Positions 36,128 to 47,508 of a stretch of DNA of 64,000 nucleotides are shown one piece after another; position 1 is the first letter of the stretch; each line of letters starts with the position of its first letter. Under the pieces are notes generated by a model, which was given only the letters and a program-made list of their open reading frames with translations, did not search any database and was not told the DNA's origin. A program made the position numbers and the translations under genes. Origin of the DNA: Paraphysomonas bandaiensis (taxonomy: Eukaryota; Chrysophyceae); the NCBI GenBank assembly GCA_965644295.1, contig CBFFRP010000295.1:1-64000 (forward strand), read 5' to 3'.

Positions 36128-36728
36128 CACATGACAACAAAACCAACTGCTGCTTATAGCTACTAAAAATCCACCTCGTCCTCATCCTCTGAGCCATCAT
36201 CGGTGAGGTCAACATCACCATATTCATCCACAGAATTAACTGAAATATGCTAGTATCCGGTCATAACTGTCGAATAGCTTTCTAAAACAACAGCATATTA
36301 AGTAGGATGGATACTTTTGCGCAACACTGATATAATATGTTTAGCTGTGCTGAACAGACGTTCCCATGTATTGGAAGTACATACCAAGGCCAGACAACCG
36401 TTAATGACTCGTGGATCTGTACGTTTCTTAATTTTTTGAGCTGACTGAAGATTTTTAGTCGCATAGTCAACATCAGCTTCATTATCCTTTGTAATGTTGT
36501 AATCAATTTCTCGGTTATTTATATCCATTTTGCACCCTACAGTTGAGAATCTTCTCTTATATGACTATCATAATATTGATTGCAATATATTGCAATAGTA
36601 TTGTGAGCTCTTTTAGCAGAAACACTATTGATGGAATATTTGACCAGTCCACCAATCAATATATTTTACAATATATTGCAATATATTGTACAATGTATTG
36701 CAATACAATATATTGTTCCCTATCCCTG
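35930..36728. mobile_element. hAT element (799 bp) with 8-bp target duplication
   Basis: The ends are CAGGGATAGGGAACAATATATTG and its reverse complement at 36706-36728. The flanks are the 8-bp direct repeat TTTCAAAC (35922-35929 and 36729-36736), as expected for hAT. Both subterminal regions are full of TATTGCAATA runs. The interior carries a short minus-strand transposase remnant. It is a non-autonomous, internally deleted copy. The virus-like block sits to its left between duplicated copies of its left end. Confidence 0.9.
36165..36528 (-). pseudogene. hAT transposase C-terminal remnant
   Basis: The frame 36298-36528 encodes ALVCTSNTWERLFSTAKHII followed by SVLRKSIHPT, matching the hAT C-terminal core (ERLFS..I...R..L.P). 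A stop then interrupts it. A further acidic stretch (SEDEDEVDF) follows downstream in the same strand. All upstream catalytic sequence is absent. It is a relic inside the 799-bp element. Confidence 0.7.
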
Positions 36729-36736
36729 TTTCAAAC

Positions 36737-37111
36737 ATCTTCCTTTTATATCGTAATTAATTCTTTTATTTGTAATATAGCACTTGCAACTTCTTTAGCC
36801 ACCCAGTGGTAAACGTTGCAGTCAAAATGACAACCTTGAATAACACCACTAGCTAATCCTCGATGATATCTATGAATTTAGCTATCCTAGTAGCTAGTTT
36901 CACGTACATCACGTGATCAGGGCGTGTTACCGTCGGACCTTTGCTAACAAGTAGTCTATAGTCACAGTCACATGACTATTTCCATGAATTTGGTATATCT
37001 TGTACCTATTGTTTCTTCATAAATAGTAGCGATCTATACAATTCTAACTTGTGGCGCTATTCTATTCTTACGTTAGACACAGATATACCCAATGACCACA
37101 AAGTAAGTTCA
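36737..37111. other. Intergenic DNA right of hAT element
   Basis: No gene is seen. It presumably continues the original 3' flank of the nine-exon host gene, displaced by the insertions. Confidence 0.4.
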
Positions 37112-39199
37112 TTACAAATTTCTACTGAACCGGTACTTTCTATCGTCATACTTTTCCCGATCTTCAGCCGTCTTTTTGTTTATTATGATGCAATTTTGCC
37201 CAAAGCTTATCATAGATATATCAGCTCGAGTTTCCGGTGAGAAACAGCCACTGACACGCCTGTCTTGAGCCCTTCTATTGTTATTAGTCAAAAACTCCAT
37301 GTTGATGTCGTCTAGAAGGTCCTTAAATATCTCTATAGCAGAGTATTGATGGTGGTAGCCGTACTGAGTTTGATACCCATACAGTCCGTTCCGAGTCCAG
37401 TAAGATGTCTCTACATCCTCTATGATATAAACACCGCCCGGTTGTAGTAGATGAGTAAAAAAGTAATTGAAAGTTTGAACCTGGTGGTCCGGTACGTGAG
37501 ATCCGTCGTCAACGATTAGGAATATTGGGTGAGTGACGAGGTTCTTAGCTATATTCTCTAGTTGACTGGTCTTGCTCTGATCTGCCTGGAAGATTTTGAA
37601 TCGTTCCCCTTCCTTACACACTCCTATATCTATACCGTATATAAAGGCATGGGGGAAATACTCAAGCCACAAGTTAAGTGAGTGGCTCTCGTCAACACCA
37701 ATCTCGAGCATTCCCCCTCCCTGAAGAGTTCGAAATCGCTCTATGTGAATTGGATAGAAACGGTGGTAGCCATGTTGGTAGATTTTGTCAGTTCCACACC
37801 GTGATCCAATACGTGCAAAGTCTCCCGCAAGTGAAGTAATGGGGTTGGCCCAGGGTGAGGTTGCAGGTGGTTCTGGAGCTGGATCTGAGACATTAATAAG
37901 TGAGCTCCCAACCGCAGCTCAGGTGATCATAACACAATAGAAGAAAAAAAGGGACCTGAAATTTCTGGATTTTCTGCCGTAGTGGTAACGACCTCAGGGA
38001 TTCTCTGTTGTTTGTCCACTCTGTTCCCAGTCTGTCTCTCTTCACTCCACTCTGGTATTTCATACCCCAGGTAGGCGAAAAGACGCTGGTTGTGGGGTGC
38101 ATATATCTCCTTCAACTGCTCTACAAAGTCAAATGCTATTGCAAACTACTACAATATTGAATACCTTTTGTAGGTATTGTGGTGGGATGGTGGTGCCAGC
38201 TCGGTACTCGCCGACATTGTCGTCATCTACCGTGAAGGTGAAATTTCTGTGTGTCCATTAAATCACAAAACCATGATGAACATATCCACCCACTTGACTC
38301 CAAGAAACTTAACAATCCGCGAGTACTCCTCTGTAGGATTGGCCTTTAGTCGTTCGGCTATGACAATGAGCATCTGGCTCCTACGGAAAATATATTCACA
38401 TTTGAAAAAAACAAGTGTAGCTGACCAAGAGCACAAGGCTCACCTGTCCGGAAAGTGCTTCTGAAACCGCTCAATCTGATCCATATAAAAGCCACGCTGC
38501 ACAAAATGATATTCAGCCGTGCCGTATGTACGCTTTTCGTTCATCATCGTCGCTAGCTCCCGATCAATACACTCACTGAAGGAGAGTGTCTCCCTCTTCG
38601 TTTCTATTTCCATATTCCAGCTTGAGAATGCTCTGAGAAACCGATATGTTAAATAACACACTCACACCAAACACAAACCTCTTGATAGGATCTCGAAGGC
38701 ATAATATGAACTTTGCATTGGGGCATACTTCCTTAATCCGTGGTGCACAATCATCACAGTATATCAGTTCAGGAGTCTTCTCTCCAATAACAGGCTTCTG
38801 AGATCGCAACTGTTCCCGAAACCAATCCACTCCAAACCCCCAGCAAAAAGTAAAAAACTGACACTCATTCTTGACTGTAACACACACATATATATATTAC
38901 TATAAATCACCATAGTATATGTACATAATCTTAAGCGTCTCCTACACATAATTATATGCCCACTTACCGAATATATCCGGATGTTTGCTCAAATTCTTCG
39001 CTAGTGCAGTAGTACCAGCCTTCTGTGCACCCACTATCAGAAAATCCACCACACGAGAAGAAGACTCTGAGGTCGAACTGGTTGTGTTGTTGGATGTGTC
39101 GGTTTGCTTTACTCTCTTATGAGCGGGCTCATTATCTCGTGAGATTGATGCCTTCTCAGAGTTTTTATACATTTGCATAGCGGATTTAAGGCTTTTCAT
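37112..39199 (-). CDS. Sulfotransferase-methyltransferase fusion protein
   Basis: Seven exons join in frame: 38968-39199, 38679-38874, 38444-38632, 38294-38380, 38165-38246, 37956-38115 and 37112-37884, giving 572 residues. The N-terminal half is a PAPS-dependent sulfotransferase: 5'-phosphosulfate loop FLIVGAQKAGTTALAKNLSK, 3'-phosphate site LCLRDPIKRAFSSW, and the family C-terminal element LKEIYAPHNQRLFAYLGYEI with PEW. After a Pro-rich linker comes a class I SAM methyltransferase-like domain: GGMLEIGVDESHSLNLWLEY, YGIDIG, FLIVDDGSHVPDHQVQTFNY and LLQPGGVYIIEDVETSYW, a layout seen in sugar or polyketide tailoring enzymes. It may sulfate and methylate the same glycan or natural product. The exact substrate is unknown. 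Confidence 0.87.
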
Positions 39200-40194
39200 G
39201 GGGTGATATCACTGCACAGTATTAAGGGGCGGGAATTAGTTGTCTAATTAAAAATAACCTCATCCGATAGCGATACAATCCACAGGTACATAAAAATAGG
39301 CTACTGTACCTACAGATATAATATACAGACCCGTACATATGTACATACATACATACATACATACATACATACATACATACATACATAGGAATTCCTACAT
39401 ACATACATACATACATACATACATACATACATACATACATACATACATACATACATACATACATACATACATACATACATACATACATACATACATACAT
39501 ACATACATACATACATACATACATACATACATACATACATACATACATACATACATACATACATACATACATACATACATACATACATACATACATACAT
39601 ACATACATACATACATACATACATACATACATACATACATACATACATACATACATACATACATACATACATACATACATACATACATACATACATACAT
39701 ACATACATACATACATACATACATACATACATACATACATACATACATACATACATACATACATACATACATACATACATACATACATACATACATACAT
39801 ACATACATACATACATACATACATACATACATACATACATACATACATACATACATACATACATACATACATACATACATACATACATACATACATACAT
39901 ACATACATACATACATACATACATACATACATACATACATACATACATACATACATACATACATACATACATACATACATACATACATACATACATACAT
40001 ACATACATACATACATACATACATACATACATACATACATACATACATACATTCTGTAACTATACTGCCGTATTGTGCAGAGCTGTCTCACGGCACCTTC
40101 ATACATTACTATCATATATCAGAGTTGATCCTAATAGTCCTCCACTCGAATATTTGTACTAGCACTGAGATCAACTCATAGTATATATGAGGAT
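39200..40194. repeat. Intergenic region dominated by CATA microsatellite
   Basis: A (TACA)n array runs from about 39342 to 40052 (about 177 units). It is interrupted once near 39386-39397 by the palindrome TAGGAATTCCTA, around which the tetranucleotide phase mirrors. All long open frames here are translations of the repeat and not genes. The array separates the sulfotransferase-methyltransferase gene from TRAPPC8, whose starts diverge. Confidence 0.95.
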
Positions 40195-43100
40195 ATGACA
40201 TCCAGATCTCTTTTATCTAAGTGGCTGGTAGAGTATACGAGCCCTGTGGTAGTAACTGTGGCGACAGCTGAAGCAGAGGCGATATGCTTAAAGAATGGAT
40301 TACTATTTCATGAGCTGCTCAGGTTTAATGAAATGATTTTATTTGCTTTCATTATAATCTTATTTATGAATAGTGCTTTTGGTCATTTGGATAATTTGAG
40401 TGCTACTGTTCGTTCAGTGAATCATCAGATCCCTGTCATAGATGCCCATATCAGATTTGAGAGAGTATCAGAAGTTGTACCCAAGAGCTCTGGATGTATA
40501 GAAGAGGTAATTTATTTATTTATTTGTGTCAATAACTGTGAAGTGTATATAGATTCTTCGCGATTCTTTTGTTGCATATGATATCGAGAAGTTGCCACAC
40601 ACACCCGACGAATTGAAATCATCACCACCATCTGGTTGGACTTCAAAAATAGAGCAGACTCTCATGCGATCCATGTCTTTCAGCGAGTTTGAGATGTCCT
40701 CTCACCCACTTATATTCCTGACGGTGGTGGCGTCTTCGGATGTAGACCATATCGCGTGTATGCACGAGCTCTCTTCGGTGCACCACTTGCCGGCCTGCTT
40801 CGGAACTGTAAGTATCCATGACCATATTGACCTGTTGCTAGTTATGTAGCCTTATACAGGGCCAATATGACCCTGATATTCACCGCGTCTATTTGCTGCT
40901 TCACGACAACTCATCTGGGCATGATGTCGACACCAGTTTGCTTCTGCGACAGGTTCGTACTCGTCCGCAATTGCGACTGTCTTGTCATTTGCTAACAGCT
41001 CAAGTCGAAGTTTTCGCCCACACACACAAAGCTGCTGTGTATAAATTCTCTTCCCGAAGACAATCCCAATCTGCACCACCCAGATATATGGGCCCGGTGG
41101 CGTATCCCTCTTTTCTTCCCACAACACGCTCCCCAGTCTCCGGCTGATCAAACCAGGTGAGGTGCTTGCTTCTTCGTCACTCTTGAAATTCACTTCGCTC
41201 CAACTTCACCCATAGTCCCGTTAACCCTGAGACGAACACTCCGGTAGTTGGGACACGTCTGTCTATGGAGGATTACATGAGCCTCAGAACTTTTTGCATA
41301 GAACTCTTCCAGCAGGAGGTGTTGCCTGCCTATGAACGGCGCGTAGGGGTATTACTTAGACACGTTAATGAAGCCAGGAAGGGTGTCAGAAATGTGTTAA
41401 AGAGTTTTTGGCGCAAGCCTCGGGACAACAGTTCCCATATGAAGGGTGTCGCTAGGTACAAACACGACCGCATAGAGGCACAAATTCTGCTCTTAGGTGA
41501 CACAGCCTTCAGTATGCGGGTAAGTGTTGCAAAATATATCTAACTAACTGAGGTTTTGCAAAGGACTACGAGGCCGCGTTGTCCATGTATCGATTGGTAA
41601 AAGATGACTTTAAGGCTGACAAGGTAGGCCTTCCTTGTGTATATTAGTACCATACTGATGGTGTCCACATTTTGCGTTGCAGTCTAACTTGCACATCGCA
41701 CACACGAACTTGATGATGGCTGCATGCCAATTCATGCTTGAGCCAGGAGTCCGCACCAGAGAGGTAGGCTCCTACGTAGAGTCTATTGGTGCCTGTATAT
41801 CCATGAATTCAGAGGTAAACAACATGTGATTTACCTTATTGACTCTGATACTTTAAGCACAGCTCCCACATGCCAGTGCGTATTATGCTTTTATTCTCAG
41901 TGAAATACTGACAGCGAATGCCTCGAATAAGTCTCCTCTGGAGGCTGTGCAAGTGCTACTTCAGGCCGCTGGAAGTGTGTCGCGGCTACCAATGCTGAGT
42001 GCACTTCTGACTGAGCGCGCAGCACAATACTGCCTTCCAGCTAGACAGGACAGGAAGTACTCGTTGCATGTGGTCCTGGCAGGACACAAATTTAACTCGT
42101 GCGGTGTGCCAGCAGCAGTCAGCCATGCGTCTGTTTGTTTTGCAGCTGCCATGGTACTGCACGACCCAGGTGCCTGGGGTACTGTCAAGAGTAGATTGTG
42201 GAGGGCACTCGCAGACAAACTGAAGCGGTCTGGTAGTGCTGATGGGGCTCGGAAAGCTTTGTTACTTCTGCTGCAGATTCTTAGTGCTGTTTCGTCCAAC
42301 GGCAAGACTTATAGTGGCACTGTAGCTCTGGTAGATGCAGTGAATGTATATCATGAGCTGATTCATGAGAGCTTCTGGGGCAATATGTCGATACCATCGG
42401 GCTGGGAGGATGTATGCACGCGCGATATTCTTCTCGACAAGACCCAGTATACCGACCAAACACCCCGCACACGTGATTGCAAGGTGGATCTGGAAACGGC
42501 GGTGGATCTTATCGATAGCAATTCTTCCTGTAGCCCCCCTATTGATTCTGGGCTCACGGTTGTGGAAGATCTCAGAATTCCTGAGGTATTCATGCCCTCA
42601 GTGGTGCTAATGGTGCCACTCAATGGCTCTGCTTGTGCCGTTCCGCATGGAACGTACAGTTCACTTCACTCTAAAATCGACCTTCTCAAGTCCCTTTTAG
42701 AAGTTGAAAAATCTTTAGAGAAGTCCTTTTCGTCTGTAGCCGAAGATGACTTGTTACTACAAACTTGTGCTGAGCGTTTTATATTAACTAATATGAGTGC
42801 TCGTTCTGATAATAGTAGATCTCTTGGAACACATGCTCTTGGAGGATCCTCTAAAGGTCTGATGATTCCGCTGGGGGAGAAGGTAATTATTCAAATGCAT
42901 ATCAACAACCCGCTGCCGGTGGAACTTTCATTGAAAGATTTTAAAATAATCATGAATTCCCCTGATTGTTTTGATGTCACTGGGGTGGACGTGGTTCTCC
43001 CTTCAGGGGCCTCCAAGGTTCTCACTCTTTATGCCACTCCTCTGAACTTGGGAAGTTTCCATGTTGAGGGTGTGAGCTGGTACCTTGGGGACAAGGTAAA

Positions 43101-45034
43101 GGTTGTCCAACATATTCGGAAAGAAGGGCCTCTTTTGCAAAAGACGCTATCTCAGCGCGCGGTGAGAGAGCGAGGCCAAGATCGAAGTTTGATGTTTAAT
43201 ATTGTTGAGACTTGTCCGTCGATTCAAGTCGAGATTGGCGAAAGCATTAACAACACCGAGATTCTGAGTGGAGAGGTAATTAATACGACAATTGTTCTGC
43301 ACAATGAAGGGGGTGCAGACGGGAAAGATATTGACTTGATATTCAACTACCCCGTTTCTGCTGTAGAATTGTACAACGAATCTGAAGGCGATGAGTCTGA
43401 GAGTGTTCAATTTTTGCCTTTTTTCGGTCAGTCGTGCACAGCAGTTCACCTGCCAGCTGGTATAGAAGTCCGTCCGGGCGATAGCGTTACTCTGCGGGCA
43501 TGGGTACGGCTACAGGACCCTGGGATTCAGGAGATTCAAGTGCTAGCATCGTATAAGTCTAAGTCTTCCGAGCGATCCTCTACACGGATGAGTTTCTCCT
43601 CCTTCCAAGTCACGGTGCTACCATCCATAGATATTTCTATGTCTGTAGTGGCGCGACAATCTTCTTCCACGTCTAAGTCCATTTTGCTGGAACTCGCAAA
43701 TCGAATTCCCACTGATGAAATGGCATCTAATTATGGTATTGTTACCCCCATACAAGCGAGCAGTGATGTCCCGGAGGCGATGAATCGCGGAGGGAATGGG
43801 TGCTGTTGTGTCTCTGGCATACTATTTCTTGGTGCTGGTGAGTTAGCAGGAACTATTATAGGTGCAACGACGGGACCAGGAAATGAGAAATGTATAGCAA
43901 ACATTTCCGAGAAATTGTCATTGTACCTTCCGGTCGAGCTGGCATCTGCTGCAGACATGCTTGATCCCAATCCCCCTATTGGAGAGTCTTGGTTTTGTTC
44001 TCCTGATGTGTCCACTAGAATTTCTCCAGTTTTTGAGATGTTTACCTTTATGTCGTTTTGCACCAATAGGTTGTTGCGAGAAATGGAGAGAGCTCGAAAC
44101 AGGATCCGGGAGTCGGAGTTAAATGGAAATGAACAAGCACCACGACTGATATCGCAAGTGAGGAAGGAGCGAAATATCAAAGCTGCATCTAACACTTCTT
44201 CCGCCAATGACTCCGGGTATGATTCTCCGTGCAGGGGTATCAGCGACGTTGGACCCTTTTCCACTGGACCTCCTAGCAACCCCGGTGTGCGTAGGAACGA
44301 AAATAGTTGTGAATACAGCACTGATGCCCTGATGAGCACTGTGGCTCGGAGTGAAATGAAAAGGGGAGAGGCTACTGTTGCGGTGGCATGGGCATGCCAC
44401 TGGAAGGGTCAACTTCATCATGGTATAAGCATACTACACCGCCAACACTTATTTCGATCCACTGGTCTGGAGAACGATTCTTCTGCCTCAATCCCTCTTC
44501 CCGCGTCACCTGTGCGTAAGTTATCACCTGGCACGGTGTCTGGCGAAAATCCTAGTGACATGCTTGGGGTAGGATTTAAACACCCCCAGTCTATAACCTG
44601 GGACTTCTCTAAGGGAAGATGCCCCGTCAGTGTAATGCTTGAACTGCACTCAACCTCCTCCGTTCCTCTAGTTGTTTACGTGGAAGCGTTGGAATGGATA
44701 GATATGCCTTCGAATAGGTCATCCTCGCGGCGTAGACGCCCACCAGTCAAGGGCCTTCATTGGGAGGGGAAGTCCAGGTATGTTGGGGTCCTTATATCTC
44801 CTCAGTCTACTGTTCAGCTTCCTTTCCTCGCGCTGATATCGCGTAAAGGTGTATATGACGTAAAGAGGTAAGCGCTATTCACATGCATTCCATATTACTT
44901 ATTGCTAAAGTTATTTCCGTAGATTCCGGGTCGCTGTAAGTTTAACCAATGATGAAACTTCTTCTCCGACAATCAAAGTCTTGCAGGGGCAAAGTCTCGT
45001 TGCTGTTGTTGAAGAGAACGTCATAGAAAAATAG
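40195..45034 (+). CDS. TRAPPC8: TRAPPIII subunit TRAPPC8 / Trs85
   Basis: Large subunit of the TRAPPIII tethering complex, a Rab1 GEF acting in ER-Golgi traffic and autophagy. Ten exons join in frame: 40195-40322, 40374-40506, 40553-40807, 40860-40952, 40999-41156, 41216-41519, 41564-41623, 41683-41814, 41863-44867 and 44923-45034, giving 1459 residues (human TRAPPC8 has about 1435). Recognised blocks include PVVVTVATAEAEAICLKNGL, QYDPDIHRVYLLLHDNS, LLCINSLPEDNPNLHHPDIW, ILLLGDTAFSMRDYEAALSM with YRLVKDDFKADK, and RKYSLHVVLAGHKFNSCG. The C-terminal half is beta-rich Ig-like (ASPIC-type), with a Ser/Arg-rich insert around residues 1020-1180. The single 3-kb exon carries most of the protein. 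Confidence 0.93.
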
Positions 45035-46488
45035 AATAACATAATCTTTGGAATTGTGTAATTGGAAATAACGATATGAACAGCTACCCCCCTAGTACTG
45101 CAGTAGGAATTACAAGTTCTGTATTTTGTGATTCGCGATCGGATTTTTTATGATATTTTGATCGTAATTGTCAAGATAGTGCAATCTGAAAGCAGCATGC
45201 ATAGTGCATAATAAGTCTCTGTTTCGGCTACGTACTTGTACGAGGGTGCTATGTATGCTCTACTCAGAATTTTCAGAAGTAATCACATATCAGCATCGTT
45301 TTTACTTCGATATACGGCAGTGTGCTTAACATAATGTCACAGAATTGTAGAAAATTCGCCCATCTAACTCGTTTACTAACTAACCTTGGCATATTAATGT
45401 CATTTATCATTATAAAATTATTAAGGAGAGGGCCCAATTGGCCCTTGGGGGTAAAGAGTAAAATTGGGCTCGCCTCTCCCCTCATTTTTAGACTAAAGTC
45501 TAAATAAAAGGGACAGGGTATGTGTGTGAAAGTCTTATTATTAGCAGTAGGCGTCAAGAACCTGTTAGAAATAGACATTTTTAGTAATAAGACCTTCGTT
45601 AACACTTATATGGAATATTATTTAATTATGAGAGATACCATACTTCATTCATTGACGTTCACCAACTCTTTCTATCTCTACTACACCAACCATTTCTAGT
45701 ACGATCTTACATCGTCACTATCTTGTACAGTCAGTATATTTCAGTTTTATCACTACAATGGCTATCATATTATTGGTTCTCATACTACAGCTAGCTACTA
45801 CTGTATTCTTTGAGTAACGGATATAATTCTAATATCTTGGAAACTACAGCTTTTAATTGCTCACAAACAGCAAAACTCAACACTCCCTCTCAATTCAAAG
45901 CTGTAACACATGGCATAACTGACGGATACATACTGAAATTACAACATCAAAATTTACATTCTGTTCACATAGAGGCAATCGCGTTCATTAAAAAACTGTT
46001 TACTTCCTCTGAAATTATACTTTCGTATATGAATCATATAGTATTGCAAAACTTATCCAAACCATACATGACCCTTGCAAAACTATAACAATAATTGCTT
46101 GCCATTGATGTTGAAACCATACCATTGATATTGAACAACTCTTTGCAGACTTTTTACCAATCTCAGACAATACTGTCATTCATTGAAACTTGATAAATTC
46201 ACTGAAACCCATTCTTATACATTGAACTTAAAACCGAATTATTCTCTCGTAGTAGTCAGTATCACACAGGACTATTGAGCATAATTTTAACTAGACATTA
46301 TTGAATATGGATCACACTTCTCAAAAACTCAGAACTCTCATATTGTAACTCCTATCACAACGGTAAGGCTCACAACAACCTCAATCCATTCCGAAATAAA
46401 ATGAATAAAACCATGATAAATATTGCATCATCATAAATAATAAGATGAACTTTGAAACAAAAGACACTTGCTGGATTTGGAATTGAAC
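45035..46488. other. Intergenic region with short inverted repeat
   Basis: No gene is seen. An inverted repeat pairs GGAGAGGGCCCAATT (45425-45439) with AATTGGGCTCGCCTCTCC (45462-45479). A small palindrome (TTTAGACTAAAGTCTAAA) follows at about 45488-45505. Short ORFs at 45810-46088 and on the minus strand lack recognisable content. Confidence 0.45.
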
Positions 46489-47136
46489 TTACTGAATTAA
46501 TGGCGGCCCTGGCCCATGCTCCGCAATAAACACAAGATTTGAAAGCAATAAACTCAAACTCTTGTTCAACGTAAGAAACTGAAAAACGTAACAAGCTGCA
46601 TCTTGCTTTATCAGCATAAACAAGGAATATTCAAACACCGAATAATTGAACACTGAAAAAGGTACGACTGACATGCGCTCGATTACATCTGTAGCATCAT
46701 TGGCAGTAGTCTCTTTTCCAAAGGAATTTGGAATTACCATTTCAGGATCAATGGCAACATGCTGCATAACAACTTGAGAATTATCAACAAAAATCTCAGC
46801 CTCGAATGACTCTGACTGAACGTCCTGCTGCTCAACAAATTCCAACATATCATTGACAACATTCTGCACAATACAGTTCTCATCGGTTCTGTTCTGAAGT
46901 AGATCTGAATTAGCTGGAATCGCTCGTCTTGAGGAACGTCGAGACTCCAACTGCTGCAATCTTTGTTCGAACATTTCGAAATGAAGATCGATGGACTCAA
47001 AACGCTTGTTCAGCTGCTCTTGTTGTTCAGCAAACCGCTGCTTTTGTTGAGCAAACTGTTCATTTTGTTCAGCAAACCGCTGCTGAAGGAACTCCATAAT
47101 CTTTGAAACCTCTTCTTCCGAACTCATAGTCGACAA
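46489..47136 (-). CDS. Gag-like coiled-coil ORF, retroelement fragment
   Basis: 215 codons. The N-terminus is a Gln/Glu-rich heptad region with repeated (R/Q)FAEQ(N/Q)EQ elements (EFLQQRFAEQNEQFAQQKQR, then LNKRFESIDLHFEMFEQRL). The rest is acidic and unstructured. It lies on the same strand and about 370 bases downstream of the copia-type ORF. Such coiled-coil starts are common in gag-like ORFs of LTR elements, and the tail ends in HGPGPPLIQ. It is possibly the start of a second, truncated retroelement. I do not recognise a defined domain. Confidence 0.4.
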   Translation of the reverse strand: MSTMSSEEEVSKIMEFLQQRFAEQNEQFAQQKQRFAEQQEQLNKRFESIDLHFEMFEQRLQQLESRRSSRRAIPANSDLLQNRTDENCIVQNVVNDMLEFVEQQDVQSESFEAEIFVDNSQVVMQHVAIDPEMVIPNSFGKETTANDATDVIERMSVVPFSVFNYSVFEYSLFMLIKQDAACYVFQFLTLNKSLSLLLSNLVFIAEHGPGPPLIQ

Positions 47137-47508
47137 TAATATAAATAAACAATGTTTCTTTCTATCCGACTAAAGTATTAATACTGTAATCTTTCTGATG
47201 AGAAAGACCGTGTTTACAACGTTTTATATGAATTTAAAGTGCTTCCCAAACCGAGAATACACTGTCCAGAACACCAAACCGGTGAAACTGCCTCCTAACA
47301 CAAGCAAACCGCGAGTATAGAATGAATTAAATTACGTTAAAACGTGTAAAGAAAGAAAGTGAAATCATACAACACTCTATCTTGCTGTGAATCATCTACA
47401 GTTTACAGTATCATACTTGTACATATACGGGACTTATATCCCTTCAAGAATACAGTAACCGCAATGTATACTAAATAAACTGAAAATGAAAGTACAACAG
47501 CATGCTAC

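Noticed and set aside
39222-40181. Long ORFs on both strands (up to 297 codons) of MYVC or IHTY repeats
   Set aside because: They are translations of a TACA/CATA microsatellite, which has no stop in several frames.
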